A stretch of DNA of 64,000 nt from Azospirillaceae bacterium (lineage in GTDB: Bacteria > Pseudomonadota > Alphaproteobacteria > Azospirillales > Azospirillaceae). The stretch covers positions 1-64,000 of the forward strand of contig DASQNC010000068.1 of assembly GCA_035645145.1 (NCBI GenBank). Direction: 5' to 3'. The notes beneath the pieces are model-generated. The model was not told where the DNA came from. It did not search any database and saw only the letters and a list, made by a program, of their open reading frames with translations. This document shows, piece by piece, positions 44,994 through 57,000 of the stretch. Position numbers and translations under genes: made by a program. Every line of letters starts with the position of its first letter. Position 1 is the first letter of the stretch.

Positions 44994-46229
44994 GTGGCGC
45001 GGACGATTTTCGCAAACGCTCGCATCGTGGATGGCGGCGGCCCGGAGCCGCGGAAGGGGCACGTCCTGGTGGAGGGGGACCTCATCCGCGAGGTGTCCGA
45101 CCGTCCGATCGCCACGTCCGCCGACCGGATCCTGGATCTGCGCGGGCGGCTGACGCTGATGCCGGGCCTGATCGACTGCCACGTCCATGTGGCTTCGGTG
45201 GTGGTCAACCCGGCCGGCAATGCCGCCCTGCCCACCACGCTCACGGCGCTCCGGGCGGTGGGTGTCCTGCGCGCCATGCTGATGCGCGGGTTCACGACCG
45301 TGCGCGACGTCGGCGGTGCGGACCTGGGGCTCAAGCTGGCCGTGGAGGAGGGCACCCTGGACGGGCCGCGGCTGGTCATCGCCGGTCGTGCGTTGAGCCA
45401 AACGGGCGGGCACGGCGATATCCGGGGACGCTTCGACGACCGGCCCTTCTGCCAGTGCCATGCGCGCCTGGGGGCGCTGTCGCGGGTGGTGGACGGGGTG
45501 GACGCGGTGCGGCTCGCCGTGCGCGAGGAGATCATGGCCGGCGCCGACCATATCAAGATCATGGCCTCCGGAGGCGTGGCGTCCCCCACCGACCCGGTCC
45601 ATCGCCTGGGCTTCTCGGTGGACGAGATCCGGGCCATCGTGGACGAGGCGGCGAACGCCGGCACCTATGTCTGTGCCCACGCCTACACCGCCAGGTCCAT
45701 CGCCCGCGCTGTCGAATGCGGTGTCCGCAGCATCGAGCACGGCAATCTGGTCGATGCCCCGGCCGCCGGGTTGATGGCCGAGCGTGGCGCCTTCGCCGTG
45801 CCCACCCTGGTCACCTACGAGGCCCTGGCCAACGAGGGGGCGTCGCTGGGCCTGCCGCCGGAATCCGTCGCCAAAATCGAAGATGTGCGCGGCGCCGGCC
45901 TGCGGTCGCTGGAAATCTTCCGGGAAGCCGGCGTGCCGATGGCCTACGGTTCGGACCTGCTGGGCGACATGCACCGCCACCAGTCCGAGGAGTTCGTCCT
46001 TCGCGGCCGCGTCCTGCCCGCGCACGAGGTGATCGCGTCCGCCACCTCGGTCGCGGCCAGGCTGCTGCGCATGGAGGGGCGGATCGGGACCGTCGTCCCG
46101 GGGGCCTTTGCCGACCTCCTCGTGGTGGACGGTGACCCGCTGGCCGATTTGTCCCTGCTGACGGGCCAGGGGCGGCACATGCCCGTCATCATGCGGGCCG
46201 GCCGTTTCGTGAAGGACCGGATGCGGTGA
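44994..46229 (+). CDS. Metal-dependent amidohydrolase (imidazolonepropionase/ochratoxinase-like)
   Basis: 411 residues from a GTG with GGGAGG upstream. The metal-binding HxH is His63/His65 in PGLIDCHVHVAS. A lysine that may be carbamylated is in GADHIKIMASGG. Further ligands are His in VCAHAYTARS and VRSIEHGN, and Asp in AYGSDLLGDMH. The C-terminal part returns to the beta-sandwich (GTVVPGAFADLLVVDGDPL). The family hydrolyses amide bonds in peptides, N-acyl amino acids or cyclic imides. A complete ABC importer follows on the same strand, so the enzyme probably acts on the imported compound. Confidence 0.85.
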   Translation: MARTIFANARIVDGGGPEPRKGHVLVEGDLIREVSDRPIATSADRILDLRGRLTLMPGLIDCHVHVASVVVNPAGNAALPTTLTALRAVGVLRAMLMRGFTTVRDVGGADLGLKLAVEEGTLDGPRLVIAGRALSQTGGHGDIRGRFDDRPFCQCHARLGALSRVVDGVDAVRLAVREEIMAGADHIKIMASGGVASPTDPVHRLGFSVDEIRAIVDEAANAGTYVCAHAYTARSIARAVECGVRSIEHGNLVDAPAAGLMAERGAFAVPTLVTYEALANEGASLGLPPESVAKIEDVRGAGLRSLEIFREAGVPMAYGSDLLGDMHRHQSEEFVLRGRVLPAHEVIASATSVAARLLRMEGRIGTVVPGAFADLLVVDGDPLADLSLLTGQGRHMPVIMRAGRFVKDRMR

Positions 46230-46332
46230 GGCCGTCTACGGCTTGTGACGGCCGGAAGGGCGGTGCTACCGTGCCTGCACCTGTGGACGGGAGGTGGCCG
46301 GGCACCCGCTGTGCCTGTGGGGGGAGGTCGGG

Positions 46333-47175
46333 TTGACGACGGTCAGGGCGGTTCCGAGCGGTGCGCCGGCGGGCATCAACCTTCCCCGCCTGGCATACCG
46401 TGGCCTTGTGGTTCTGGTGTTCGCGTTCCTATTGACGCCGGTGCTGTTCGTCGCCTGGGTCAGCTTCTTCGCGAACGAGGTCATCGTCTTTCCGCCCAGT
46501 GGATACACGACCCGCTGGTATGTGAACGCCTGGGCGAACCCGGCCTTCTCCAACGGTTTCGTGACCTCCGTCCAGGTCGCGCTGTTCGCCATGCTGGCGG
46601 GTCTGGCGCTGGGCATTCCGGCCAGCTTCGCGCTGGTGCGCGGGCGTTTTCCGGGCCGGGATGCGCTGAGCGGGCTGCTGCTGTCGCCGCTGGTGGTTCC
46701 GGGCGTCGTCGCGGGCACGGCCATCTACGTCTATTTCATCCAGCTCGAGATCTGGACCGGGGCACGGTTCGTCGCGACCCTGCCGGGCCTGGTGGCGGCG
46801 CACGTCATGCTCACCATCCCGTGGACCGTCCGCCTGGTCTCGGCCAGCCTAATGGGCGTGGACCGGGCGGTGGAGGAGGCGGCCATGAACCTGGGCGCCG
46901 GGCCGGTCACCACCTTCATGCGGATCACGTTGCCGGTCATCCGGCCGGGCGTCGTCGCCGCCGCGATCTTCAGCTTCATCGCCTCGTTCGAAAACCTGGA
47001 GATGACGCTGTTCCTGATCGGACCCGGCCGGTCCACGCTGCAGATCGCGCTGCTGCAATACCTCGAGTGGAAATTCGATCCGACCGTCGCGGCGGTGTCC
47101 TTCATCCAGATCCTGATCGTCGGTGCGGGGCTGCTGATCACCGACCGCTTCGTGAAGCTGTCCAAGGTGGTGTGA
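46333..47175 (+). CDS. ABC transporter permease, PotC-like
   Basis: 280 residues from a TTG start (46333) with GGGGGGAGG upstream; the longer frame from 46294 has no such signal. Six membrane helices. The EAA loop is VEEAAMNLGAGPVTTFMRITLPVIRPGVV, which docks to the ATPase. SFIASFENLEMTLFLIGPG matches the spermidine/putrescine permease II group. First gene of a permease - ATPase - binding protein - permease operon. Confidence 0.87.
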   Translation: MTTVRAVPSGAPAGINLPRLAYRGLVVLVFAFLLTPVLFVAWVSFFANEVIVFPPSGYTTRWYVNAWANPAFSNGFVTSVQVALFAMLAGLALGIPASFALVRGRFPGRDALSGLLLSPLVVPGVVAGTAIYVYFIQLEIWTGARFVATLPGLVAAHVMLTIPWTVRLVSASLMGVDRAVEEAAMNLGAGPVTTFMRITLPVIRPGVVAAAIFSFIASFENLEMTLFLIGPGRSTLQIALLQYLEWKFDPTVAAVSFIQILIVGAGLLITDRFVKLSKVV

Positions 47176-47177
47176 GG

Positions 47178-48257
47178 ATGTCCGAGGTGGTGCTGAGCCG
47201 CGTGTCCAAGCAGTACGGGGCGGTGGCGGCGGTCAGGGATTTCTCGCTCACCGTCCGGCAGGGCGAACTGGTCGCGCTGCTGGGCCCGTCGGGCTGCGGC
47301 AAGACCACGACGTTGCGGATGATCGCGGGGTTCATCCCGGTGTCCGGCGGACGCATCACCATCGGCGACCGCGACGTGACCCACATGCCGCCCCATCGCC
47401 GCAACACCGGCATGGTGTTCCAGGGCTACGCGCTGTTCCCGCATATGACGGTTGCGCAGAACGTCGCCTTCGGCCTGGAGATGCGGAAGGTTCCCAAGGC
47501 CGAGGCCGCCCAGCGGGTGGCTCGGGCGCTGGATCTGGTTCGGCTGGGCGGCTACGGCGAACGCTACCCGCGGCAGTTGTCCGGCGGGCAGCAGCAGCGG
47601 GTGGCGCTGGCCCGTGCCCTCGTCGTCGAGCCCGAGGTGTTCCTGCTGGACGAGCCTCTGTCCAACCTGGACGCCAAGCTGCGCCATGACGTGCGGCTGG
47701 AGATCCGCCAACTGCAGCAGGAGCTGGGCCTGACCACGGTGTTCGTGACCCACGACCAGGAGGAGGCGCTGACCGTCGCCGACCGGCTGATCGTCATGAA
47801 CAAGGGCGTGGTCGAGCAGATCGGCACGCCGGAGGAGCTGTACGACCGGCCCCGGACCCATTTCGTGGCGGATTTCATCGGCAAGTCGAATTTCCTCCGC
47901 GGCCGGGTGGCCGGGCCCGGGGAATTCCGGACGGCCGGTGGCGCGGTGGTGCGCTTCGACGGCGATGCGCCGTCCGGGGCGGACATCCTGGCCGTCCGCC
48001 CGGAGAGGATCCGGCTGGTGTCCGCGGACGCGCCGCAGGGGGCGGCCAACCGCCTGCCGGGTCGGGTCGATCTGGTCACCTTCCTGGGGGCGACCATCGA
48101 AACCCTGGTTACGCTGGACGACGGCACCCGGGCCGTGATCCACGCACAGAACGCGGACGGTGCCGGCCGCGCGGTGCCCGGTGCCCGTGTGGCCCTCGAG
48201 TGGGATGCGGCGGCGAGCCTCGTGCTGGAACCGGACCGGGTGCCGGAACCGGCGTGA
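47178..48257 (+). CDS. ABC transporter ATP-binding protein, PotA-like
   Basis: 359 residues. Walker A is LLGPSGCGKTTTLRMI, the signature is LSGGQQQRVALARAL, Walker B is VFLLDEPLSNLDAKLR, and the switch His is in FVTHDQEEALTVADR. A C-terminal TOBE domain (LAVRPERIRLVSADAPQG onwards) is present. It starts two bases after the permease stop. CUT/PotA-type, energising import. Confidence 0.92.
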   Translation: MSEVVLSRVSKQYGAVAAVRDFSLTVRQGELVALLGPSGCGKTTTLRMIAGFIPVSGGRITIGDRDVTHMPPHRRNTGMVFQGYALFPHMTVAQNVAFGLEMRKVPKAEAAQRVARALDLVRLGGYGERYPRQLSGGQQQRVALARALVVEPEVFLLDEPLSNLDAKLRHDVRLEIRQLQQELGLTTVFVTHDQEEALTVADRLIVMNKGVVEQIGTPEELYDRPRTHFVADFIGKSNFLRGRVAGPGEFRTAGGAVVRFDGDAPSGADILAVRPERIRLVSADAPQGAANRLPGRVDLVTFLGATIETLVTLDDGTRAVIHAQNADGAGRAVPGARVALEWDAAASLVLEPDRVPEPA

Positions 48258-48294
48258 TCGAACAAGGCATAAGCAAAACAAACAGGAGGCAGGG

Positions 48295-49371
48295 ATGAGG
48301 AACAACCGGACAGTGACGCGCACCGCGCTGGCGAAGGCAGGTGGCATCGACCGCCGTGAGCTGCTGATCGGTGCCGGTGCGGCCGTCGGCGCCGCGGCCC
48401 TGTGGTCGCGCGGGGCGCTGGGCCAGACCGGCAACCTGAACGTCGGCCTGTGGGGCGGCGACTACCAGAACCTGTTCGATGCCAACGTGACCAAGCCGTT
48501 CCTGGCGTCCAAGGGCCTGAACGTCCAGTACGAGGCCGCCAGCGGCGCACCGCGGAAGAACAAGCTGCTGGCCGAGCGGCGCCTGCCCCGCGGCACCATG
48601 GACGTGGCCTGCCTCAACGACATCGAGTCCTACGAGATGCAGCAGGCGGGGGTGATCGACCAGCTCGATCCCTCAAAGATCCCCAACTCGAAGAACGTCA
48701 TTCCGGCACTGGCCAAGCCCTATTCCATGCCGCACATCGTCAGCGGCATGGTGCTGGTCTTCAACCCGGCGCACATGGATCCGAAATCCTTCGCCGACGT
48801 CTGGGATCCGAAGTACGCGAACAAGATCGGCCTCGCCGACGGCAACTACAGCTCCAACATCCTGTTCGCCACGCTGGCGGCCGGCGGAAACGTCTCGGAC
48901 CTCGAGCCGGGCAAGAAGAAGCTGATGGAGCTGAAGAAGCTGGGCGTACGCGTCTATCCGACCAACGAGGGGCTGGCCCAGGCGCTGCAATCGGGCGAAA
49001 TCTGGTTCACGCCCATGTGGCGTGCCCGTGCCAACCAGTGGCGCAACGCGGGCATTCCCGTGGTCGACCGCGTGGCGACCGAGGGCATCTATCCCATCAC
49101 CTTCGAAGTGGTCCTGCCGAAGAACTCGCAGAACAAGGAAGGCGCCTACGCGCTCATGAACGCCATGCTGGAACCGGCGGCCCAGGTGGGCTTCGCGGAA
49201 AAGATGGGCTATGTGCCGACGGTCACGAACGCCGAGCTGCCCGCGAACCTGCGCGAGCGCCTGGCCTTCTCGGCGGAGGAGCAGAAGAAGTTCCTCAAGC
49301 CGGATCTGGACTACATGGCCCGGAACAACAATGCCTTGAAGGACTGGTGGGACCGCGAGTTCCTGGGCTGA
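48295..49371 (+). CDS. Periplasmic substrate-binding protein, PotD-like (extracellular solute-binding family 1)
   Basis: 358 residues. The N-terminus has a twin-arginine-like signal (DRRELLIGAGAAVGAAALW, cleavage near ALG-QT), so export by Tat is likely. LNVGLWGGDYQNLFDANVTKPFLA is the polyamine/iron-type binding-protein opening. TMDVACLNDIESYEMQQAGVID and IYPITFEVVLPKNSQNKEGAY are further conserved stretches. AGGAGG precedes the ATG. The acidic pocket residues of true polyamine binders cannot be confirmed by eye, so the ligand is open. Confidence 0.88.
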   Translation: MRNNRTVTRTALAKAGGIDRRELLIGAGAAVGAAALWSRGALGQTGNLNVGLWGGDYQNLFDANVTKPFLASKGLNVQYEAASGAPRKNKLLAERRLPRGTMDVACLNDIESYEMQQAGVIDQLDPSKIPNSKNVIPALAKPYSMPHIVSGMVLVFNPAHMDPKSFADVWDPKYANKIGLADGNYSSNILFATLAAGGNVSDLEPGKKKLMELKKLGVRVYPTNEGLAQALQSGEIWFTPMWRARANQWRNAGIPVVDRVATEGIYPITFEVVLPKNSQNKEGAYALMNAMLEPAAQVGFAEKMGYVPTVTNAELPANLRERLAFSAEEQKKFLKPDLDYMARNNNALKDWWDREFLG

Positions 49372-49410
49372 TGCGGGAACCCTGACGGCATCCGGGGAAG
49401 GGGTGGGGCG

Positions 49411-50304
49411 ATGACGGCGGCGGCCGAACCGGCAACGGCCGGCATGTCGGAAGGCGTGCCGGGGCAGCGTGCGAGGGCACCGTGGCTCGTGGTGCCGGCG
49501 ATGCTGCTGGTCGCCGTCATCCTGCTCTTCCCCCTGGTGCTGCTGTTCCGGTACAGCCTGAACAGGTACGACCGCCTCGAATTCATGATCGAGGCGGTTT
49601 CGGTGGAGAACTACGTCCGTTTCTTCACCGACGATTTCTATCGCAGCGTCTTGTGGCGGACGGTGGAGGTGGCGGCCATTTCCACGGCCGTCACGCTGGT
49701 CCTGGCCCTGCCGGTGGCCTATTTCGTCTCCCGCGCGCCGGCGAGATGGAAGAGCATCCTCATCATCCTGACCGTCTTCCCGCTGTTCGTCGGCAATGCC
49801 GTGCGGGCGGCCGGGTGGATGGCGGTCCTGGGCTCGCGCGGCTTTCTGAACGAGACGCTGGTCTCCACAGGCCTGATCGGCCAGCCGCTGGAACTCCTCT
49901 ACACCAAGACGGCGGTGATCGTCGGCATCGTGGCCGTCGTCCTGCCCTTCATGATCCTGTCCATCCAGAGCGTGATGGAGGGCGTGGACGTGTCGCTGGA
50001 GGAGGCGGCGCAGAACCTGGGCGCGTCGCCGCTCACGGCCTTCCGCAAGGTGGTTCTGCCCTTGGCCCTGCCGGGCGTCATCGCCGGGTCGCTGCTGGTG
50101 TTCATCTTGTGCATGAACGCCTACGCGACACCGGTGCTTTTGGGCGGGCCGCGGTTCCACGTCATGGCGCCGAAGGTGTACGAACAGATCACCGGCCAAT
50201 CCAACTGGCCCTTCGGCGCGGCCATGGCCTTCATCCTGATGACCGCCACCCTGGTCCTGACGGTCCTGTCCACCTGGCTGCTCCAACGCCGGTACGCGCG
50301 TTAG
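49411..50304 (+). CDS. ABC transporter permease, PotB-like
   Basis: 297 residues, six membrane helices. The EAA motif is LEEAAQNLGASPLTAFRKVVLPLALPGVIAG. LVLLFRYSLNRYDR and VFILCMNAYATPVLLGGPRFHVMAPKVYEQI match permease I of the spermidine/putrescine group. It follows the binding-protein gene by 39 bases and completes the importer. The order (permease, ATPase, binding protein, permease) is unusual because the binding-protein gene sits between ATPase and second permease. Confidence 0.88.
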   Translation: MTAAAEPATAGMSEGVPGQRARAPWLVVPAMLLVAVILLFPLVLLFRYSLNRYDRLEFMIEAVSVENYVRFFTDDFYRSVLWRTVEVAAISTAVTLVLALPVAYFVSRAPARWKSILIILTVFPLFVGNAVRAAGWMAVLGSRGFLNETLVSTGLIGQPLELLYTKTAVIVGIVAVVLPFMILSIQSVMEGVDVSLEEAAQNLGASPLTAFRKVVLPLALPGVIAGSLLVFILCMNAYATPVLLGGPRFHVMAPKVYEQITGQSNWPFGAAMAFILMTATLVLTVLSTWLLQRRYAR

Positions 50305-50344
50305 GGGCCGTCGGGATCACGACCGGTTCCCCGAGGATACAAGC

Positions 50345-51238
50345 ATGAGGACGACCTTTTCAAAAACGCATGCGGGCCGCCTCGCCGCCGTTGCGCTGGT
50401 CGCCTTCACCGTCGGGTTCGCCGCCCGCCCGGAGGCCGCCGAGACCCTGGCGGTCGCCGATCTTCCGCGCCACACGCACATTCACGGCCTTGCGGTGGAT
50501 CGGCAGGATCCCTCGAAGCTCCTGATCGCCACGCACCACGGCTTGTTCCTGGCCGGGCCGGACGGCAAGGCCGAGCGCATTTCCGTGGTCCAGGACTTCA
50601 TGGGCTTCAGCCCGCACCCGAGGGATCCGGGCACGCTCTATGCGAGCGGCCATCCGGCGCAGGGCGGCAATCTGGGCTTCATCGCCTCGACCGACCGGGG
50701 CCGGACCTGGACGCAGGTGTCCCCCGGCGTGGGCGGGCCGGTGGATTTCCATCAGATGACGGTCAGCCCCGCCGACCCGAACACCGTCTATGGCGCCTAC
50801 AGGGGGCTTCAGATCAGCCGTGACGCGGGCAGGACCTGGCAGTTGGTCGGGCCGGCGCCCGAGGGGCTGATCGGCCTTGCCGCCTCCGCAAAGGACGCCA
50901 ACACGCTCTATGCCGCGACCGAAACCGGTCTGCTGGCCAGCAAGGATGCCGGCAAGACCTGGAGCCCGGTTCTCGGGGGCGCACCGGTCAGCCTCGTCCA
51001 GGTGGCTCCCGACGGCACGCTCTACGCCTTCGTTGTCGGTCGCGGGCTGGTGCGTTCGATGGAAGGGGCGACGACGTTCGCGGAGGTTGGCGGTGGCCTC
51101 GGCGGGAATGTCCTGCTGCACCTTGCGGTCGATCCCACGAACCCGAACCGGCTGTTCGCCTCCACGAGCCGAAGTCAGGTGCTGACCAGCACCGACCAGG
51201 GCCGAACCTGGACGGCTTTCGGCTCCTCGGGTTCGTAG
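50345..51238 (+). CDS. Secreted BNR/sortilin-type repeat protein (F510_1955-like)
   Basis: 297 residues with a signal peptide (AAVALVAFTVGFAARPEAAE). Repeated Asp-box-like motifs are visible: STDRGRTWTQV, SRDAGRTWQLV, SKDAGKTWSPV and STDQGRTWTAF. They indicate a beta-propeller. HTHIHGLAVDRQDPSKLLIATHHGLF is characteristic of the F510_1955 family, often found with copper or heavy-metal genes. It is 40 bases after the ABC permease gene and could be co-transcribed. Enzymatic activity is not established. Confidence 0.82.
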   Translation: MRTTFSKTHAGRLAAVALVAFTVGFAARPEAAETLAVADLPRHTHIHGLAVDRQDPSKLLIATHHGLFLAGPDGKAERISVVQDFMGFSPHPRDPGTLYASGHPAQGGNLGFIASTDRGRTWTQVSPGVGGPVDFHQMTVSPADPNTVYGAYRGLQISRDAGRTWQLVGPAPEGLIGLAASAKDANTLYAATETGLLASKDAGKTWSPVLGGAPVSLVQVAPDGTLYAFVVGRGLVRSMEGATTFAEVGGGLGGNVLLHLAVDPTNPNRLFASTSRSQVLTSTDQGRTWTAFGSSGS

Positions 51239-51362
51239 GGCCGCCGGGGCAACAAAATCGGGCGGGTCATCGCCTTCCGATGCCGCCGGCCTGCGCGGGA
51301 GGGGGATTCCCTCGTGGGCGGGCGTCCGCTACGCTCCCGGGTGAGCATTGCAGGGGGCCGCC

Positions 51363-51611
51363 ATGGCATTCCCGAGCCTCGCCCACTGGCGTCCGCACGT
51401 CTTGTCGCGGACCCGGGATTTGATCGTCGCCCGGACACATCCCGGCCCCGCGGCGGATGGGGGCGCCAAATGCCCTCTGTGCGATGGCGAGATCGCCGCA
51501 TCCCTGGATGCCGCCCTGGCCGGGGCGCCGGTCTGCGGCCAGGACCTTTGGCTGTTCGCCTACGGTCCGTTGATGGGGAAAACCGAGCTCGACTTATCCG
51601 TGCGCCGGTGA
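51363..51611 (+). pseudogene. 5' remnant of a ChaC-type gamma-glutamylcyclotransferase gene
   Basis: An 82-codon frame whose second half reads GEIAASLDAALAGAP and QDLWLFAYGPLMGKTEL. This is the beginning of the ChaC fold (normally lead-in, then Asp-x-Trp-x-Phe-x-Tyr-Gly-Ser-Leu-Met). It then stops. The glycine-serine of the YGSL loop reads YGPL. The catalytic Glu and the remaining roughly 130 residues are missing; 55 bases later comes the end of glgX. A Cys pair CPLC in the middle is not a ChaC feature. Either a degraded gene or a short ORF with chance similarity. Confidence 0.45.
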
Positions 51612-51666
51612 TGCCCTTCATCCCGAGGCCCGGTGCGAACGACCGCTTGGCCCCGGGATCAGGGCC

Positions 51667-53946
<2,280 letters not shown>

Positions 53947-54026
53947 GCGGTCTCCTGGTTGGGTTGCACGTCCAGCAACGCACGGAGATACGGAAAGTTC
54001 GCGCGCCCCGTGTCCCCGTTGCCCGG

Positions 54027-57000
54027 TCAGCCGGGCCGGTTCCGCCGCTTCCCCTGTGGTGGCTTGCCCAGTTGGCGCACCTTGTCCGCGGCCTCGGCCA
54101 AAGTGCCATCGGGGTCGGTGGCCTCCACCGGCGCCAGCATCCGGCCTTCGCCCTCGCGCCAGGGCGGCGGTGCGGCACGGGCCGTCACCGGCCGCGCAGC
54201 CATGCCGGATGGGCCGACGGCCAGGGTCGCCAAACCCGCCTCGCGGCACAGGCAGCGCAGACGGGCGATCCCCAGGAACCAGTCCACCTCCTGCGGGGGT
54301 GGGCCGAAGCGGTCGGACACCTCCTCGGCCAAGTCGTCCACCTCTTCGGTTGTACGCGCGCGCGCCGCGCGGCGGTGCAGGCCGATGCGCAACTCCTCTT
54401 CCGCCAGGTAGGCGGGCGGGATCGTCTGCGGCACCGCCATGCGGACATCGGGGTCGGGGCCGGGGTCGGGTTCGCCCCTCGCCCGCCGCAGTGCCCCTGC
54501 CAGCAGGTGCTGGTACAGCTCGGTCCCGACCAGATTGACGTGCCCGGTCTGGCCGGTGCCCGTCAGCTCGCCGGCGCCGCGCTGGTCCATGTCCGCAAGC
54601 CCGATGGCGAAGCCGCCGCCCAGGCTTTCGATGGACTCGATCGCACCCAGGCGCTTGGCCGTGCGCTCGGGCAAGGGGATGTCAGGATCGGTCAGAAGAT
54701 ACCCATAACCCTGGGCCGCGCCGCGCCCCACCCGCCCGCGCAACTGGTGGAGCTGGGCCAGGCCGAACAGGTCGGGGCGCATCACCAGGATCGTGTTCGC
54801 CCGCGGCACGTCGATCCCGCTCTCGATGATCGGGGTGGCAACCAGCACGTCGAACCGGCCGTCGGCGAAGCCGACCATGGCTTCGTCCAGGTCGGCCGCC
54901 TTCATCCGTCCGTGGGCGACCGCGATCCGCGCGCCCCGCAGCACCCGCCGCACCAGGGACGCCGCCCCGTCCAGATCCGCGATGCGCGGGACCACGACGA
55001 AGCTCTGCCCGCCGCGCGACCGTTCGCGCCGCAACGCCCGGGCGACCGCCGCCTCCTCGACAGGTTGGATGAAGGTCCGCACCGGGCGGCGGCGGACCGG
55101 CGGCGTGTCGATCACGCTCAGGTCCCGCAAGCCGACCAGGGCGCTCTGCAAGGTGCGGGGGATCGGCGTGGCGGTCATCGCCAGCGTGTGCACACCCTGC
55201 GCCCGGCCTTCCTGCGCAAGCCGGCGCAGGGCCTGCTTCTGCCGCGCGCCGAACCGCTGCTCCTCGTCGATCACCACCAGCCCCAGGCGCTGGAACGCGA
55301 CGCCCTTGCCCAACACGGCGTGGGTCCCGACGACGACCTGCACCGACCCGTCCGCCAGCCCGGCCGCGACCCTGGCCCGGGCCGTCGTGGACTGGCTGGC
55401 GGTCAGCGGCTCGACCGTCACGCCCAGGCCGGCGAACCGGCGGCGGAACACCTCCAGATGCTGACGCGCCAACACCGTGGTCGGCGCGACCACCGCCACC
55501 TGGTAACCGGCGAAGGCCGCGGCGGCGGCGGCGCGCAGGGCGACCTCCGTCTTGCCGTAGCCGACATCGCCGCACACCAGCCGGTCCATGGGATGACCGC
55601 TGGCAAGATCGGCCAACACCGCGCCAATGGCTTCGGCCTGGCCCTCGGTCTCGGTGAATCCGAACCGGGCGGCGAACCGCGCCATGCGGTCCCGCGGCGG
55701 CTCGATCGTCGGCGCCGATGCCTTGGCCCGGGCCTTCGCCCGTCGCACGAGGTCGCGGGCCGCCACGGCGATCTCGGCCGCCAGGGCGTCGCGCCGGGCG
55801 GCCCAGGCGTCGCCCCCCTTCAACCGGTCCAGCCGGACTTCCGCCCCCTCGCCGCCGTAGCGCCAGATCCGGTCGAAATCGGCGGCCGGAACCAGAAGCC
55901 GGTCGCCCTGTGCATATTCCAGCACCAGCACGTCGGCGGGCACGCCGTCGGTCTCCACCGTCTCCAGCCCCTGCACGACACCGATGCCGTGGTCCAGGTG
56001 GACGACATGGTCGCCCGTGGCGATTTCCGCCGGCAGGACGGCCGGCCGCCGGCCGCGGGCACCGGCGCCGGCCAGTGCCGCCCGGCCCGGCGCCAAAACC
56101 CGGATCCTGTCCAACTCGAAGTCGGACGCGACCCGCAGCACCATCATGCCGACCTGTCCGGGCGCGATCCCGTCCGGCCCCGGCCATCCATCGACCGCCT
56201 TCACCCGGCCGGCATCCGCCAACCCTTGGGCACGGCGCAGCACCTCGTCTCGGGCATGGGGTGACTCCAGGGCAAGCACCACCCGCTGCCCGGCCCCCGC
56301 GATCTCCAGCGCGCGGCGCAGGCGGGCCGGCAAACCCAGGGCCCTCGGTGCGGCACCGGTGGATGGGGCCGCACCCTCTTCTCCCCCGATCCGGTGCACC
56401 TCGCGTCCGGCCAGCGCCGCAGTCCATCCCCCCTCGTCCAGCATCAGGCCCGAGCCGTCGGAGCCGGCGCCGTTCCCGGACCGGGCCTCGACCCCCGCCT
56501 CCTCGGCGTACAGGCGCAGCCGGTCGGCAATCCGGTTCTCGGCCCCCCGGTCGAACAGGATGGGCGCGCCCGGCATGTAGGCGGTCAGCGGCACCAGCCG
56601 TTCATGCGCGTGGGACAGCAGCAATTCCATCCCGCGGGGACGGCCGCCATCGGCCAACAGCTCTTCCAGCTCCGCCTGCGCATCGGATCCATGGGCAAGA
56701 CGGCCTGCAAGATCCTTCAGGATGTCCGGGCTCGCCAGCAGTTCGGACACGGGATGCACGCGCAAGACGGTGGCTTCGTCCAGGGTCCGCTGGCTGGCGG
56801 CGTCGTAGCGGCGGATGCTCGCAACCACGCCGTCGGCGATCTCGATGCGGTAGGGGTGTTCGGCGTCGCCGGGGAACAGTTCCAGGACGGCACCGCGGAT
56901 GGCGGCCTCGCCCGGCTCATCCACCCGCTCATCCAGGACGTAGCCCGCGAAGGCGAACCAACGGCGCCAGTCCGCCTCGTCGAACGGATCGCCGGGGGCC

